DNA of 64,000 bases from Niastella vici (GTDB lineage Bacteria > Bacteroidota > Bacteroidia > Chitinophagales > Chitinophagaceae): contig NZ_LVYD01000049.1 of NCBI RefSeq assembly GCF_002077945.1, forward strand, positions 1-64,000, written 5' to 3'. Position 1 is the stretch's first letter; the number at the start of each line of letters is the position of its first letter. The translations under genes were made by a program, and so were the position numbers. The notes beneath the pieces are model-generated. The model made no database searches. It was given only the letters and a program-made list of their open reading frames with translations, and was not told the origin of the DNA. This document shows positions 1-8,840 of this stretch, piece after piece.

Positions 1-186
1 TACCGGTTACCGGGTACCAGTTGCCGGGGGCTCAAACCAGTTACCGGTTACCGGGTACCAGTTGCCGGGGCAGAACCAGTTACCGGTTACCGGGTACCAG
101 TTGCCGGGGCTCAATTTTGGGGAGGTTGATTATTGACAGGCATTCCGCATTAAAGGCCCGGAAACCGGGAACTGGCAACCGGTAAC
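1..186. repeat. Heptamer-word repeat element, locus 1 (ACCGGTT type)
   Basis: Three copies of a 35-base block made of five 7-base words (ACCAGTT, ACCGGTT, ACCGGGT, ACCAGTT, GCCGGGG) lie at 2-29 (first word cut off by the window edge), 36-70 and 76-110, separated by 5-6 bases that resemble CTCAA. A right arm at 157-186 reads, on the other strand, as GTTACCG-GTTGCCA-GTTCCCG-GTTTCCG, so the two sides are roughly inverted and could pair. The element occupies most of the leader of sdhA. It has the same 7-base periodicity as the elements at 3346, 22522, 28863, 49730, 57251 and 58378 but a different word. Its left end is outside the window. Confidence 0.8.
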
Positions 187-216
187 AAACGTATTCACAT
201 TCACGAAATTCAAATC

Positions 217-2028
217 ATGTCTACTTACGACACATATGATTATGATGTACTCGTCATCGGCGCCGGAGGCGCCGGCCTTCGTGCGGCCATTGAAGCGGCG
301 GCCCATGGGGTGTCGGTAGGGCTCATCTGCAAATCGCTGCTGGGCAAGGCGCACACCGTAATGGCCGAAGGCGGTATTGCCGCGGCCTTAAGCAACGTGG
401 ATGAACGCGATAACTGGCGCGTACATTTTGCCGATACCCTCCGCGGCGGACAATACCTCAACAACTGGCGCATGGCCGAACTGCATGCCAAAGAAGCGCC
501 CGACCGCGTACGCGAACTGGAAGCCTGGGGCGCCCTGTTCGACCGCACAAAAGACGGCCGCATTCTCCAACGCAATTTCGGCGGCCATAAATACCCGCGC
601 CTGGCGCATGTGGGCGACCGTACGGGCCTCGAAATGATCCGCACCCTGCAGGACCATGGCATTCACCAGGGCATTGATGTGCACATGGAATGCACTATTA
701 TTTCCTTGCTGAAAGGGGGCGAGCGCATCGCCGGCGCGTTTGGCTATGAACGCGAGAAAGGACAGTTCAAATTATTTCGCGCCAAAGCCATTGTTATAGC
801 TACGGGTGGCATTGGCCGCGCGTATAAAATTACCAGCAACAGCTGGGAATATACCGGTGATGGCCATGCCCTGGCTTATAATGCCGGGGCCGAACTCATG
901 GATATGGAGTTCGTGCAATTTCACCCCACCGGTATGGTATGGCCGCCCAGCGTACGTGGCATCCTGGTAACCGAAGGCGTGCGCGGTGAAGGCGGTATCC
1001 TGCTCAATAACGCGCACCAACGCTTTATGTTTGAGGCCATCCCCGAATTGTATAAACAACAAACAGCTGATAACGAAGAAGAAGGCTGGCGCTATACACA
1101 AGGCGATAAACAGGCAAAACGGCCACCCGAATTACTTACCCGCGATCATGTGGCCCGTTGCATCGTTCGCGAGATCAAAGAGGGCAGGGGCAGTCCGCAC
1201 AACGGCGTCTTTCTCGACATCTCCTGGATAAAATCAAAAATTCCCCATGCGGCAGATTACATAAAGAAAAAACTGCCCAGCATGTACCACCAGTTTAAAA
1301 AACTGGCCGATATCGATATCACCAACGAACCCATGGAAGTGGGGCCCACCACGCATTACATGATGGGCGGCATTCGCGTTGATGCCGATACGCAAATGAG
1401 TACCGTACCGGGTTTGTTTGCCGCCGGTGAAGCCGCTGCCGGCTTGCACGGCGCCAACCGCCTCGGTGGTAATTCATTGAGCGACCTGCTGGTGTTTGGT
1501 AAACGCGCGGGCGAGCATGCGGCGCGATTTGCTGCAGCCAACTGGCCCGCCACTATCGATGAACGGGAAGTAAACAGCATAGCCCGGCAGGTGCTGGAAC
1601 CGTTTGAACGCACCACCGGTGAAAATCCCTTTCAGCTGCAATACGACCTGCAGGAGGTGATGCAGGATCTTGTTGGCATCGTTCGTAAAGAAGATGAATT
1701 ATTACAAGCAATGGACGAATTGCAAAAACTGCAGGCGCGATACGGCCAGGTAAAAGTAGTAGGGAACCGCGAATACAACAACGGCTGGCATACGGCCCTT
1801 GACCTGCAAAATTTACTGACCGTTTCGGAAGCCATTACCCGCGCGGCCATTGAACGGAAAGAAAGCCGCGGCGCCCATTTCAGGGAAGACTACCCGAAAA
1901 AAGATGAGCAAACGGGCAACTGTAATTTGATCATTGTAAAAGGCAAGGGCGGGGAGATGCTGGTAAAAAGGGAAACTCTTACCGCTATGCGACCTGACCT
2001 TATTCAAATCATTGATGAGATGAAATAA
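217..2028 (+). CDS. sdhA: Succinate dehydrogenase/fumarate reductase flavoprotein subunit
   Basis: Catalytic subunit that interconverts succinate and fumarate with FAD. The N-terminus has the dinucleotide-binding GAGGAG motif (residues 15-20) and a His at about 46 in the segment KAHTVMAEGG, the usual site of covalent FAD attachment. The substrate-side motifs QFHPTGM, the Arg-rich TEGVRGEGG, TTHYMMGG and HGANRLGGNSL are all present. The length of 603 residues is normal. The sequence resembles the Mycobacterium Sdh1-type flavoprotein more than the roughly 640-residue SdhA usual in Bacteroidota; this is from memory. sdhB starts 5 nt downstream, so the two are surely one transcript. No membrane anchor gene (sdhC) is visible; it could lie upstream of the window. 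The ATG at 217 puts the FAD motif at the expected distance. Confidence 0.95.
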   Translation: MSTYDTYDYDVLVIGAGGAGLRAAIEAAAHGVSVGLICKSLLGKAHTVMAEGGIAAALSNVDERDNWRVHFADTLRGGQYLNNWRMAELHAKEAPDRVRELEAWGALFDRTKDGRILQRNFGGHKYPRLAHVGDRTGLEMIRTLQDHGIHQGIDVHMECTIISLLKGGERIAGAFGYEREKGQFKLFRAKAIVIATGGIGRAYKITSNSWEYTGDGHALAYNAGAELMDMEFVQFHPTGMVWPPSVRGILVTEGVRGEGGILLNNAHQRFMFEAIPELYKQQTADNEEEGWRYTQGDKQAKRPPELLTRDHVARCIVREIKEGRGSPHNGVFLDISWIKSKIPHAADYIKKKLPSMYHQFKKLADIDITNEPMEVGPTTHYMMGGIRVDADTQMSTVPGLFAAGEAAAGLHGANRLGGNSLSDLLVFGKRAGEHAARFAAANWPATIDEREVNSIARQVLEPFERTTGENPFQLQYDLQEVMQDLVGIVRKEDELLQAMDELQKLQARYGQVKVVGNREYNNGWHTALDLQNLLTVSEAITRAAIERKESRGAHFREDYPKKDEQTGNCNLIIVKGKGGEMLVKRETLTAMRPDLIQIIDEMK

Positions 2029-2033
2029 AAATT

Positions 2034-2789
2034 ATGAAAGCCGATTTTCACATATGGCGTGGCGATGCATCGGGTGGAAAATTTGAAATGTATTCCACCG
2101 AAGTGGCCGAAGGCATGGTGGTGCTGGATGCCGTACACCAGATCCAGGCCGAACAGGCCAATGACCTGGCCGTACGCTGGAATTGCAAGGCCGGCAAATG
2201 CGGCTCCTGTTCGGCAGAAGTCAATGGACTGCCCAAACTCATGTGCATGACGCGACTCAGTGAGCTCCCGCTCGATAAACCGGTGTTGTTACAACCCCTG
2301 AAAGCCTTTCCGCTGATCAAAGACCTGGTAACCGATGTGTCGTGGAATTATAGCGTAAAGAAAAAAATAAAAAAATTCAAACCCCGCGCGCCCGATGCCA
2401 AAGACGGCACCTGGCGCATGTACCAGCAGGATATTGACCGCGTACAGGAATTCCGCAAATGCATTGAATGTTTTTTGTGCCAGGATGTTTGTCATGTGCT
2501 GCGCGAACACCAGCTCTATGACCGGTTTATTGGCCCGCGGTTCCTGGTGTATACCGCTGCGTTGGAAATGCATCCGCTCGATATAGAAGACCGTATGGAT
2601 GATCTAAAGAAAGCAAACGGCATCGGCTATTGCAATATTACCAAATGCTGTACTTCGGTTTGCCCTGAAGATATTACCATTACCGACAACGCCATCATTC
2701 CGCTGAAGGAAAGGGTGGCCGACCGGTTTTATGATCCGGTAAAAAGATTGTTTCGACTCTTTCGCTCAAAGAAAACAATTAAATCGTAA
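2034..2789 (+). CDS. sdhB: Succinate dehydrogenase/fumarate reductase iron-sulfur subunit
   Basis: Electron-transfer subunit that passes electrons between the flavoprotein and the quinone. The 2Fe-2S ligands are Cys51, Cys56, Cys59 and Cys71 (CKAGKCGSC...LMC). The two ferredoxin-type clusters are bound by CIECFLCQDVC (Cys143, 146, 149, 153) and by CNITKCCTSVCP near residue 205. The RWNCKAGKCGSCSAE and EFRKCIECFLCQ blocks match what I recall of mycobacterial Sdh1 iron-sulfur subunits, supporting an Sdh1-type pair with the flavoprotein gene. At 251 residues it is full length. The gene lies between sdhA and a small unknown gene that starts 3 nt after its stop. Confidence 0.95.
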   Translation: MKADFHIWRGDASGGKFEMYSTEVAEGMVVLDAVHQIQAEQANDLAVRWNCKAGKCGSCSAEVNGLPKLMCMTRLSELPLDKPVLLQPLKAFPLIKDLVTDVSWNYSVKKKIKKFKPRAPDAKDGTWRMYQQDIDRVQEFRKCIECFLCQDVCHVLREHQLYDRFIGPRFLVYTAALEMHPLDIEDRMDDLKKANGIGYCNITKCCTSVCPEDITITDNAIIPLKERVADRFYDPVKRLFRLFRSKKTIKS

Positions 2790-2792
2790 ACC

Positions 2793-3290
2793 ATGTTTCA
2801 AATAAAACATATCGCCCGGGAATGTATTCCCGCAGCGCTTGAAAAAGCAGAACGCTACCGACTGTTGAACGAACCCGCATTGGCCGAAAGCATCTGCCTC
2901 GACATCCTGGATGCAGATCCGCAACATGCAAAAGCCATTATTACTTTACTATTGGCCATTACCGATCAGTTCGGCACGGCCGATCCGGCCGATATAAGCC
3001 GGGCGCGTCAACTACTGTTGCGGCTGCCAAATGAGTATGAACAAAAATATTATGCAGGCATCATTTGTGAACGGGAAGGCCTCTCCATTTTCACCCGGGG
3101 CATGCGCGGCAGTCATTTTGCCGCGTACGAATGGCTGCGCGAAGCCATGGAATTATTTGAAGAAGCGGAAGCCATACGCCCGCCCGGTAACGATGACGCC
3201 CTGTTGCGGTGGAATACCTGCGCCCGCCTCATTATGCGGCATCAGCTGGAACCGGCTGAGGAACAGTATGTGGAGCCTCCACTAGAGTAA
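2793..3290 (+). CDS. Small helical-repeat (TPR-like) protein linked to sdhAB
   Basis: A 165-residue soluble protein without signal peptide or membrane segment. Residues 11-60 (AALEKAERYRLLNEPALAESICLDILDADPQHAKAIITL) look like a tetratricopeptide helix pair, and a second helical pair follows around residues 105-150. It starts 3 nt after sdhB, so it is the third gene of the sdh transcript. Its function is unknown; the position suggests an assembly or accessory role for the enzyme, which is inference. The calculated product ends in PPLE just ahead of the repeat element at 3346. Confidence 0.8.
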   Translation: MFQIKHIARECIPAALEKAERYRLLNEPALAESICLDILDADPQHAKAIITLLLAITDQFGTADPADISRARQLLLRLPNEYEQKYYAGIICEREGLSIFTRGMRGSHFAAYEWLREAMELFEEAEAIRPPGNDDALLRWNTCARLIMRHQLEPAEEQYVEPPLE

Positions 3291-3345
3291 GTTTTTTTGA
3301 AAAGAATAATTTTGTTTAATTGTAACGTAAGGAATGAATAGGGTA

Positions 3346-3469
3346 ATGAAGTATGAAGTAAGAGGTAAGAAGAGTCTCAATGCCGGGCCTCGCTATTTAG
3401 TTTGAGTCTCGAATTTCGGGTTCTTCCTACTTCCTACTTCCTGCTTCATACCTCCTACCTCTTACTTCG
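3346..3469. repeat. Heptamer-word inverted repeat, locus 2 (GAAGTAG type)
   Basis: The left arm (3346-3372) reads ATGAAGT-ATGAAGT-AAGAGGT-AAGAAG. The right arm (3424-3469) is the opposite strand of the same words, CTTCCTA-CTTCCTA-CTTCCTG-CTTCATA-CCTCCTA-CCTCTTA. They flank a core of about 50 bases that contains GCCGGGCCTCGCTATTT. The arms can pair, giving a long hairpin. It sits between the converging ends of the sdh transcript and the 1,477-residue gene, where it might also stop transcription from both sides, but there is no clear U tract. The core is nearly identical to that at 22546-22594. Confidence 0.9.
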
Positions 3470-3476
3470 GCTTATA

Positions 3477-6400
3477 TTAAAAACTGATCTGCAATTGTTT
3501 CGTAGAAGTTACTTTATGTATACCAGGAAGCATATACTGCACCTTCACCGGATAATTGCCCGGCAACAGATCGGTAAACTGTTGCGCGCTCAGCAGGCGG
3601 CGCGTGGCTTCGGGCACATTTCCATTTAACTGTATGTACTGGAATGCCGCTGCATTGCGCAGGTCAATGAAATCCTGGAACGCATACCAACTCAGGTAAT
3701 ATTCCAGTTGTAACTGGCCGCCCTTCGCATTGGCATAACTGTTCTGCAGGTCGTCGGTGGTGAGCGAGTAATCGCCCGGTGCACCCAGGTTCCGCCAGTT
3801 AACCGCTTTTAACGGACCAACGCCTTTCTCTTTTTCATCGCGCCAGCTCACATGCAGGCCACTGCTTCCATACAGCTCATACATCAACGGGTTTTGCACA
3901 TTGCTGTACCAGGCCGCTGAAGGCAGCGCCACAGTTTGCACCAGCGCCGGTGTTAGCGTGTCTTTGCCGTACAGTTCCAAATGATCAAAGGTTTCGGGGG
4001 CGGAACCGCGTTTGGCCAGCACGTACAGATTACCGGTGGCAATATCGAACAGGTCCTGCCAGCTGTTGAGCCCATCCCATTTGTCGCTGAACGCGGCATA
4101 ATTACTGGTACGGAAATAATTGTTATACAGGTTGTGCTCGAGGTTTTGGGTAATAGTACCGGTCAGGTTGTTGCTGGTAACGGTGACCGCATTGTCGGCA
4201 TCGCCGGTTGTTTGGGCATTCTGCGTTACGTTGCGGTCAGCAGCGCCGCTCTTCGCGGGCTTTTTTACAAAGTCAAGGTTGTAAATAGTGCCCAGTGCCA
4301 TGTTGGGTGGTATGGTATAGCTGATGGTGCGGCTGGCGTCATTGTACGTAAATGACGTTTCCACCGGGCTGGCCCCGTTCAATGGGCTTAACCGCGCTAC
4401 ATACGTATAACTGCCGCCCGTATCGCTTGCCTGGAACAAATAGGGCTGCCCTCTCTTCAGCTGCATATAGCCCTGGCCGTATTCTTTGGGGTGGAAATTA
4501 TATTGTTCCTTCACCGGGTAGCTGTAGGCCACGTTGTTTTCCGGAATGGTGGTGGGCGCCTCGCCGGTGGTAAAGGAAATAGTTTTGCTTTCTTTGGCCG
4601 GCGTACCATCATCGTTCATCAGCGGCTGCCAGGCGCCGTTCACTTTCTTTTCCCAATGCAGGTTCACCGCAAAACGCAACGCCTGCTGCGGCGGCAACAC
4701 ATCGGGCGTACCGATGGCCACTACATCATTGCTGCTGTTCCATTGCAGGCTGCCACTCACCGGCGTGTTGCCGTTGTACAGGCTGGCCTCATCCAGTTTA
4801 ATGCGATAGCTTTCCATTTTGTCGTCCATATTCATCATCTTCATTTCCTGTTCAACAGGTACATTAAAGCTCACCTGCGGATAGGTGAATACATCAACGC
4901 CGGTCAGCTTATCATCGGGTTTCAGGTCCTGGATCACTTTGATGTCGCCGATCTCGCTGCCGCCGGTTACCATTTCACATTGGTCGCCGATGGTGAACTT
5001 GATCTTGAAACTTCCTTTTACGGCGCCACACAGCACGCTGTACCGGCCGCCAAACTCGCCTTTGAACCAGGAGGGGTTGGGCAATTTGGCCTGTAACAAC
5101 GCGGCCAGCCCTGCATTAAAGATGGTAAACGATTTGCGGCCAACTTTAATACCCGCTTTGGCCTGCAGGTAAGCATAGGCCTGACCGGTAGCGTACCAGC
5201 CATTCCAGCCTATTTCACTGCTGCTGCCTTTACAGGTAACGCCGGTATACTGGCGGATCATGATATCGGCGCCGGCGCCGGCTTTTATAGAGGCGAAGAA
5301 AGGCGTAAGGCTAACATCGATGCCCACCTTTATGCGGGCGCCAAAGGCGATGCCGCGGCCGGTGGCATACGCATCGAGGGCGCCGCCAATATCGAGATCG
5401 GTTTCACCCAAAATATCTTTTACTTCCTGCGGGGGTGGGGGAATGCTTTCAATTTTGGTGCCCATCATAAAATAGCTCTGCGACTGGGCCAGCCCCGCAA
5501 TATCAACACCCATGGGTTTGCTGGGGCGCCCCACATAAATGTACCAGTCGTGCGGATCAAAATGGATCACCGCTTCGCCCACCATGCCGTTATCGATGCC
5601 CTTGATGATATTGGCGATATTGAGGTAGGTGAGCAGGTTGGCATGGAAGCTGTGGTTGTCGTTATCGTACAGTACTTTCAGTTTGGCCCAGAAGGCTGCC
5701 TGCGGGTTGGACCCACTGGAAGCAATAGGCGCGGACTTTTGGAATTCAGGTAACGAGATATCAAATGGCTGAACCGGGCTCAGGAAATACGCCACACCGG
5801 TGAACTGAATGAACTTTAACCCACCGCCGGTGCGAAACGCCATTTCCAGGATGGCATTGCCATTGAATGATTTCTCGCTTTGCGAAGCCATGGTAACGCC
5901 GCTCACTAAATGAAGAGCAGTCGTAGAATCGGGCAGGTAACCGATTTGCGTCGATGTCAGGCTTTTCTGCATCATGGGATCTGCCGCATCGGAACCGCCT
6001 TTGGCCGCCGCATTGAATACGGCCAGATCGGGTTTATCGGCGATATTATCGGGTTTCGACATATGGTAACTCACGCCACCCATGATACCGGTGAGGTACA
6101 ACGATGGGGGATAGATGGGTACCTTGCCCAGCGGGGCATAAATATCGAAATGGAAATAACGGAAAGTTTGTTTGCTGCCGAAAATGGCATTGATGGTAAC
6201 CGGATCTTTCAGGATGGGAATGGTGAGCGATAAATTACCGCTGAACGCATTGCCATACACCGGGTCATCTTTCATGATATCTATATAACCATTTACCGCA
6301 AACGCGCTGATGCTGATATCGACCTTGATCTTGCTGACGTCGATACCGGCAAATTCAAACTTATGCGAGGTAAAGGTGACGCCTTTGTCGTTGGTCTCTT

Positions 6401-7910
6401 TCTTTTCTACCACGGCGGCTTTCGCAAAGAACTTCACGCCCACCGAATTGGTGTTGTCGCTGGCGTTCATAATATTCAGGTTGGCCATACAGCTTAACCC
6501 GAATTTACCACCGCCGGCCTGCAGTCCGATCTCGGTGAACGAAATAGGGAAATTGCCCAGCGTGGCCTGGTTACAGGCAAAGTCGAATTTACCCGCCACC
6601 ACATAGGGCGATTCGGTGATCAGTTCCAGTCCTTCAAAGCGAACGCCTTCCACATTCAGTATGGGTTGATTGATGGCGCAGGACCCATTTAACAAGGCGC
6701 GGCCATAGGTTTTGCCATTGATGCGGCCGAATTCAACCAACGAATTCTTGTTCAATGACAGGGTGCCGCCCAGTGGCATATTAAATTTGCGGTCACTGGG
6801 CAGTTCAACCGAAAAGCGGTAATCCCAGCCATGCGCTTCGTTTTCGGCAATGATGGCGGTATATTTCATGGAATCGGAACCGAGGAAGGGGATGTTGAGA
6901 TTGCCACCCAATCCACCACCGATGAGCTTGCTCTGCAATAATGTTATATAGAGGTCCTTTACCGACAACGGCCAGCTGGAAGCGCTTTCGCCCATGTTGA
7001 GCACATTCTTGGCGGCAATGGTGCCGCTCACGCCCTGGTCGTCGACCAGGAAATCATACGCCTCTACGGTCTTGCGGCCGGTTTTGCCGGCGAGGAAAGC
7101 GGGCAGCCCCACCGAGACCTTTTTCACATAAAAGCCACGCCACAGATTGATATCGCCGGCGAATTCCTGTTGATAGGCCGACGGGAATTGCGCATTTGGC
7201 GGACTGGCCACATCGCTGAAATCGGCCGTGAGATCGTATACGGCGAAGGAGAGGTCCTTTGCCGTAGGTAAAGTAAACGGTGATATACTTGTAGTGACCA
7301 GGAAATTTTTGGGGTCGGTAATATCCACTTCAAATTTGGCGGTTACTTCCGACACGCCATCATCGATGAGGGAGTCGGGGATGATGAGGGAGCGGTCGAA
7401 GGTGAATGTTCCCTTCAGGTGTACTTTTTTGAAGCCGTTACAATCCCATTCCACATAGTTGCCGCCATCGGGCAGCAGGTGCAGGGTAACGTTATTGAAC
7501 ACGGGGAACGATACTTCGGAGATGAGCATCAGGCGGGCCTGGCTACTGCCGCCAATACCGCCGGGATTGAAGGCGATGTCTTTGGCGGCGAAGGCCAGCT
7601 TTTTGGTGGTTTGCGGAAAGTCGATGGCCGCATAGGCGTTGAAGAGCGCGCCCCTTGGCGTGAGTTTGGCCGAATCAACACAGATGACTACGCGGGAGCC
7701 GCCCACCTCGGCGGGTATGCCAACGGGTAGCTGGCTTTTGGCAGCGCCCTGCAGGTCACTGACAAGTCGGTTGTCGTTCACCAACTTACTACTGAGGTTG
7801 ATAGCATAGTTCACCCGGGCGGTATCGCCGGTTTTGCTTTGCGCAAATGTGCCGGCCCCTGCCAACAGGAGCATACACAACAGGTGTAGGGTTGTACGGA
7901 TAGTTTTCAT
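3477..7910 (-). CDS. Large exported protein of the TANFOR/SprB surface cluster (unknown function)
   Basis: A 1,477-residue protein with a clear signal peptide (MKTIRTTLHLLCMLLLAGAGTFAQ). The rest reads as long stretches of beta-strand with Gly-rich turns, for example around residues 330-600, suggesting a beta-solenoid or barrel-like surface structure. A second part (about residues 1030-1250) resembles immunoglobulin-like or FN3-like modules. No T9SS C-terminal sorting domain is visible; the end is KLQISF-like. It is the last gene of the cluster transcribed from 22.1 kb and follows the two small A+T-rich genes. I do not recognise the family. Its return to normal base composition after the A+T-rich stretch suggests it belongs to the stable backbone of the cluster. 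Confidence 0.85.
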   Translation of the reverse strand: MKTIRTTLHLLCMLLLAGAGTFAQSKTGDTARVNYAINLSSKLVNDNRLVSDLQGAAKSQLPVGIPAEVGGSRVVICVDSAKLTPRGALFNAYAAIDFPQTTKKLAFAAKDIAFNPGGIGGSSQARLMLISEVSFPVFNNVTLHLLPDGGNYVEWDCNGFKKVHLKGTFTFDRSLIIPDSLIDDGVSEVTAKFEVDITDPKNFLVTTSISPFTLPTAKDLSFAVYDLTADFSDVASPPNAQFPSAYQQEFAGDINLWRGFYVKKVSVGLPAFLAGKTGRKTVEAYDFLVDDQGVSGTIAAKNVLNMGESASSWPLSVKDLYITLLQSKLIGGGLGGNLNIPFLGSDSMKYTAIIAENEAHGWDYRFSVELPSDRKFNMPLGGTLSLNKNSLVEFGRINGKTYGRALLNGSCAINQPILNVEGVRFEGLELITESPYVVAGKFDFACNQATLGNFPISFTEIGLQAGGGKFGLSCMANLNIMNASDNTNSVGVKFFAKAAVVEKKETNDKGVTFTSHKFEFAGIDVSKIKVDISISAFAVNGYIDIMKDDPVYGNAFSGNLSLTIPILKDPVTINAIFGSKQTFRYFHFDIYAPLGKVPIYPPSLYLTGIMGGVSYHMSKPDNIADKPDLAVFNAAAKGGSDAADPMMQKSLTSTQIGYLPDSTTALHLVSGVTMASQSEKSFNGNAILEMAFRTGGGLKFIQFTGVAYFLSPVQPFDISLPEFQKSAPIASSGSNPQAAFWAKLKVLYDNDNHSFHANLLTYLNIANIIKGIDNGMVGEAVIHFDPHDWYIYVGRPSKPMGVDIAGLAQSQSYFMMGTKIESIPPPPQEVKDILGETDLDIGGALDAYATGRGIAFGARIKVGIDVSLTPFFASIKAGAGADIMIRQYTGVTCKGSSSEIGWNGWYATGQAYAYLQAKAGIKVGRKSFTIFNAGLAALLQAKLPNPSWFKGEFGGRYSVLCGAVKGSFKIKFTIGDQCEMVTGGSEIGDIKVIQDLKPDDKLTGVDVFTYPQVSFNVPVEQEMKMMNMDDKMESYRIKLDEASLYNGNTPVSGSLQWNSSNDVVAIGTPDVLPPQQALRFAVNLHWEKKVNGAWQPLMNDDGTPAKESKTISFTTGEAPTTIPENNVAYSYPVKEQYNFHPKEYGQGYMQLKRGQPYLFQASDTGGSYTYVARLSPLNGASPVETSFTYNDASRTISYTIPPNMALGTIYNLDFVKKPAKSGAADRNVTQNAQTTGDADNAVTVTSNNLTGTITQNLEHNLYNNYFRTSNYAAFSDKWDGLNSWQDLFDIATGNLYVLAKRGSAPETFDHLELYGKDTLTPALVQTVALPSAAWYSNVQNPLMYELYGSSGLHVSWRDEKEKGVGPLKAVNWRNLGAPGDYSLTTDDLQNSYANAKGGQLQLEYYLSWYAFQDFIDLRNAAAFQYIQLNGNVPEATRRLLSAQQFTDLLPGNYPVKVQYMLPGIHKVTSTKQLQISF

Positions 7911-7960
7911 AGAAGTATGTTCTGTAGGGCGAAATGGGTCAGTCGAAATCAGTTATTATT

Positions 7961-8302
7961 TTACGTTGCTTTTATCCGTTTTTCATATTCCTTCCAGTCA
8001 AAATAAAATCCTAACAACGGCACAACTTTTTCAAATAGCGAATCAAAATCCGGCTCCTTTTCCTTCACATGCTGGTACCATGCAGCAGAAAACTCGCTGT
8101 ACTCATCTGCAGTAGCTTCTCCCTGCGTGCGCATGCCACGATGAATACTGGCAAGCCAGTATTTAATTTTTTCATCGATGGTAAAATGAGGGTATTCTTC
8201 CAGCCAAAAAGATTCCGCTTTTTTCTTACCGGCTTCTACCAGGTCTTTTTGTTTCTGAAGGATACTTTTTTCTTCATCGCTTAGTTCGAAATTGTTACTC
8301 AT
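7961..8302 (-). CDS. Small acidic protein, candidate immunity or accessory gene
   Basis: About 113 residues from the ATG at 8302 (MSNNFELSDEEKS). The frame is open to an ATG at 8359, which would overlap the previous gene by 11 bases; I prefer 8302 because the extra residues are basic and hydrophobic with no match to the rest. It is a cytosolic-looking, charged, helical protein rich in Glu, Lys, Trp and Tyr, with no signal peptide. It is the second of two small genes directly after the ADP-ribosyltransferase gene. That position, cytosolic location and low G+C fit an immunity protein, but no family was recognised. Confidence 0.7.
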   Translation of the reverse strand: MSNNFELSDEEKSILQKQKDLVEAGKKKAESFWLEEYPHFTIDEKIKYWLASIHRGMRTQGEATADEYSEFSAAWYQHVKEKEPDFDSLFEKVVPLLGFYFDWKEYEKRIKAT

Positions 8303-8348
8303 AGTATAGATTGTTCTATAGGTCAGGGTTCGATTAAATTTCCAAACT

Positions 8349-8837
8349 TTATATTTCATACGGTATTTGCAACAACATCATATACGCATTCACTAATTCC
8401 TTAGCTGCTTCTTCGTCAGATTTAATCTGCTCAAATAAAGCTTTAATACATATATTATCATGAATATTTATGTAATCATTGCTGTCCAAAACAATTAATA
8501 AAGTCCTGAAAAGGGGCTGATATAAAGAGCTGATATTTATCAAAATCTTTACCTTTTGGACCAGAAGAATATACTGCTTTTTATATAAATATTTATTTTT
8601 AACATCTTCCGGATATTTTTGGAAAAACTTTTCAGTTGAAAATAAGTCTTGATCCCTTTTTTTTCCCTTTTCCGTATCACTTAGCTCATTCCACTCAATT
8701 TGAGCTATCTTTTTTCCCAGAAACAGCCTTTTGTTCAATAATGCAATGGTCTCATAGGTAGAAGGGCTTATTTGCAATTCTGATATTTTAGCCTCGACAT
8801 CTGAAAGTTGTTTTTTAAAATCTTGAACTGTATTCAT
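8349..8837 (-). CDS. Small cytosolic A+T-rich gene, candidate immunity protein
   Basis: A 162-residue protein without signal peptide. It is predicted helical throughout, with a coiled-coil-like N-terminus (residues 1-55) and a Lys-rich centre. It starts 3 nt after the stop of the ADP-ribosyltransferase gene, so the two are translated together. Hand counts of two 60-base rows inside it (at 8341 and 8461) each give 19 G+C, about 32%, against about 50-57% in rows of the same operon at 9601 and 10561. The position directly behind a toxin-like tip, the cytosolic nature and the foreign base composition are typical of polymorphic-toxin immunity genes. No known immunity family was recognised, so the role is inferred. 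Confidence 0.75.
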   Translation of the reverse strand: MNTVQDFKKQLSDVEAKISELQISPSTYETIALLNKRLFLGKKIAQIEWNELSDTEKGKKRDQDLFSTEKFFQKYPEDVKNKYLYKKQYILLVQKVKILINISSLYQPLFRTLLIVLDSNDYINIHDNICIKALFEQIKSDEEAAKELVNAYMMLLQIPYEI

Positions 8838-8840
8838 AAG

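Noticed and set aside
1-110. Three regularly spaced repeats that look like a CRISPR array
   Set aside because: The gaps are only 5-6 bases and nearly the same each time, and the repeats are made of 7-base words; there are no spacers of CRISPR size and no cas genes.
4491-5096. 201-residue open frame on the plus strand
   Set aside because: It lies wholly inside the 1,477-residue gene on the other strand and has no family motifs; it is shadow coding of a G+C-rich gene.
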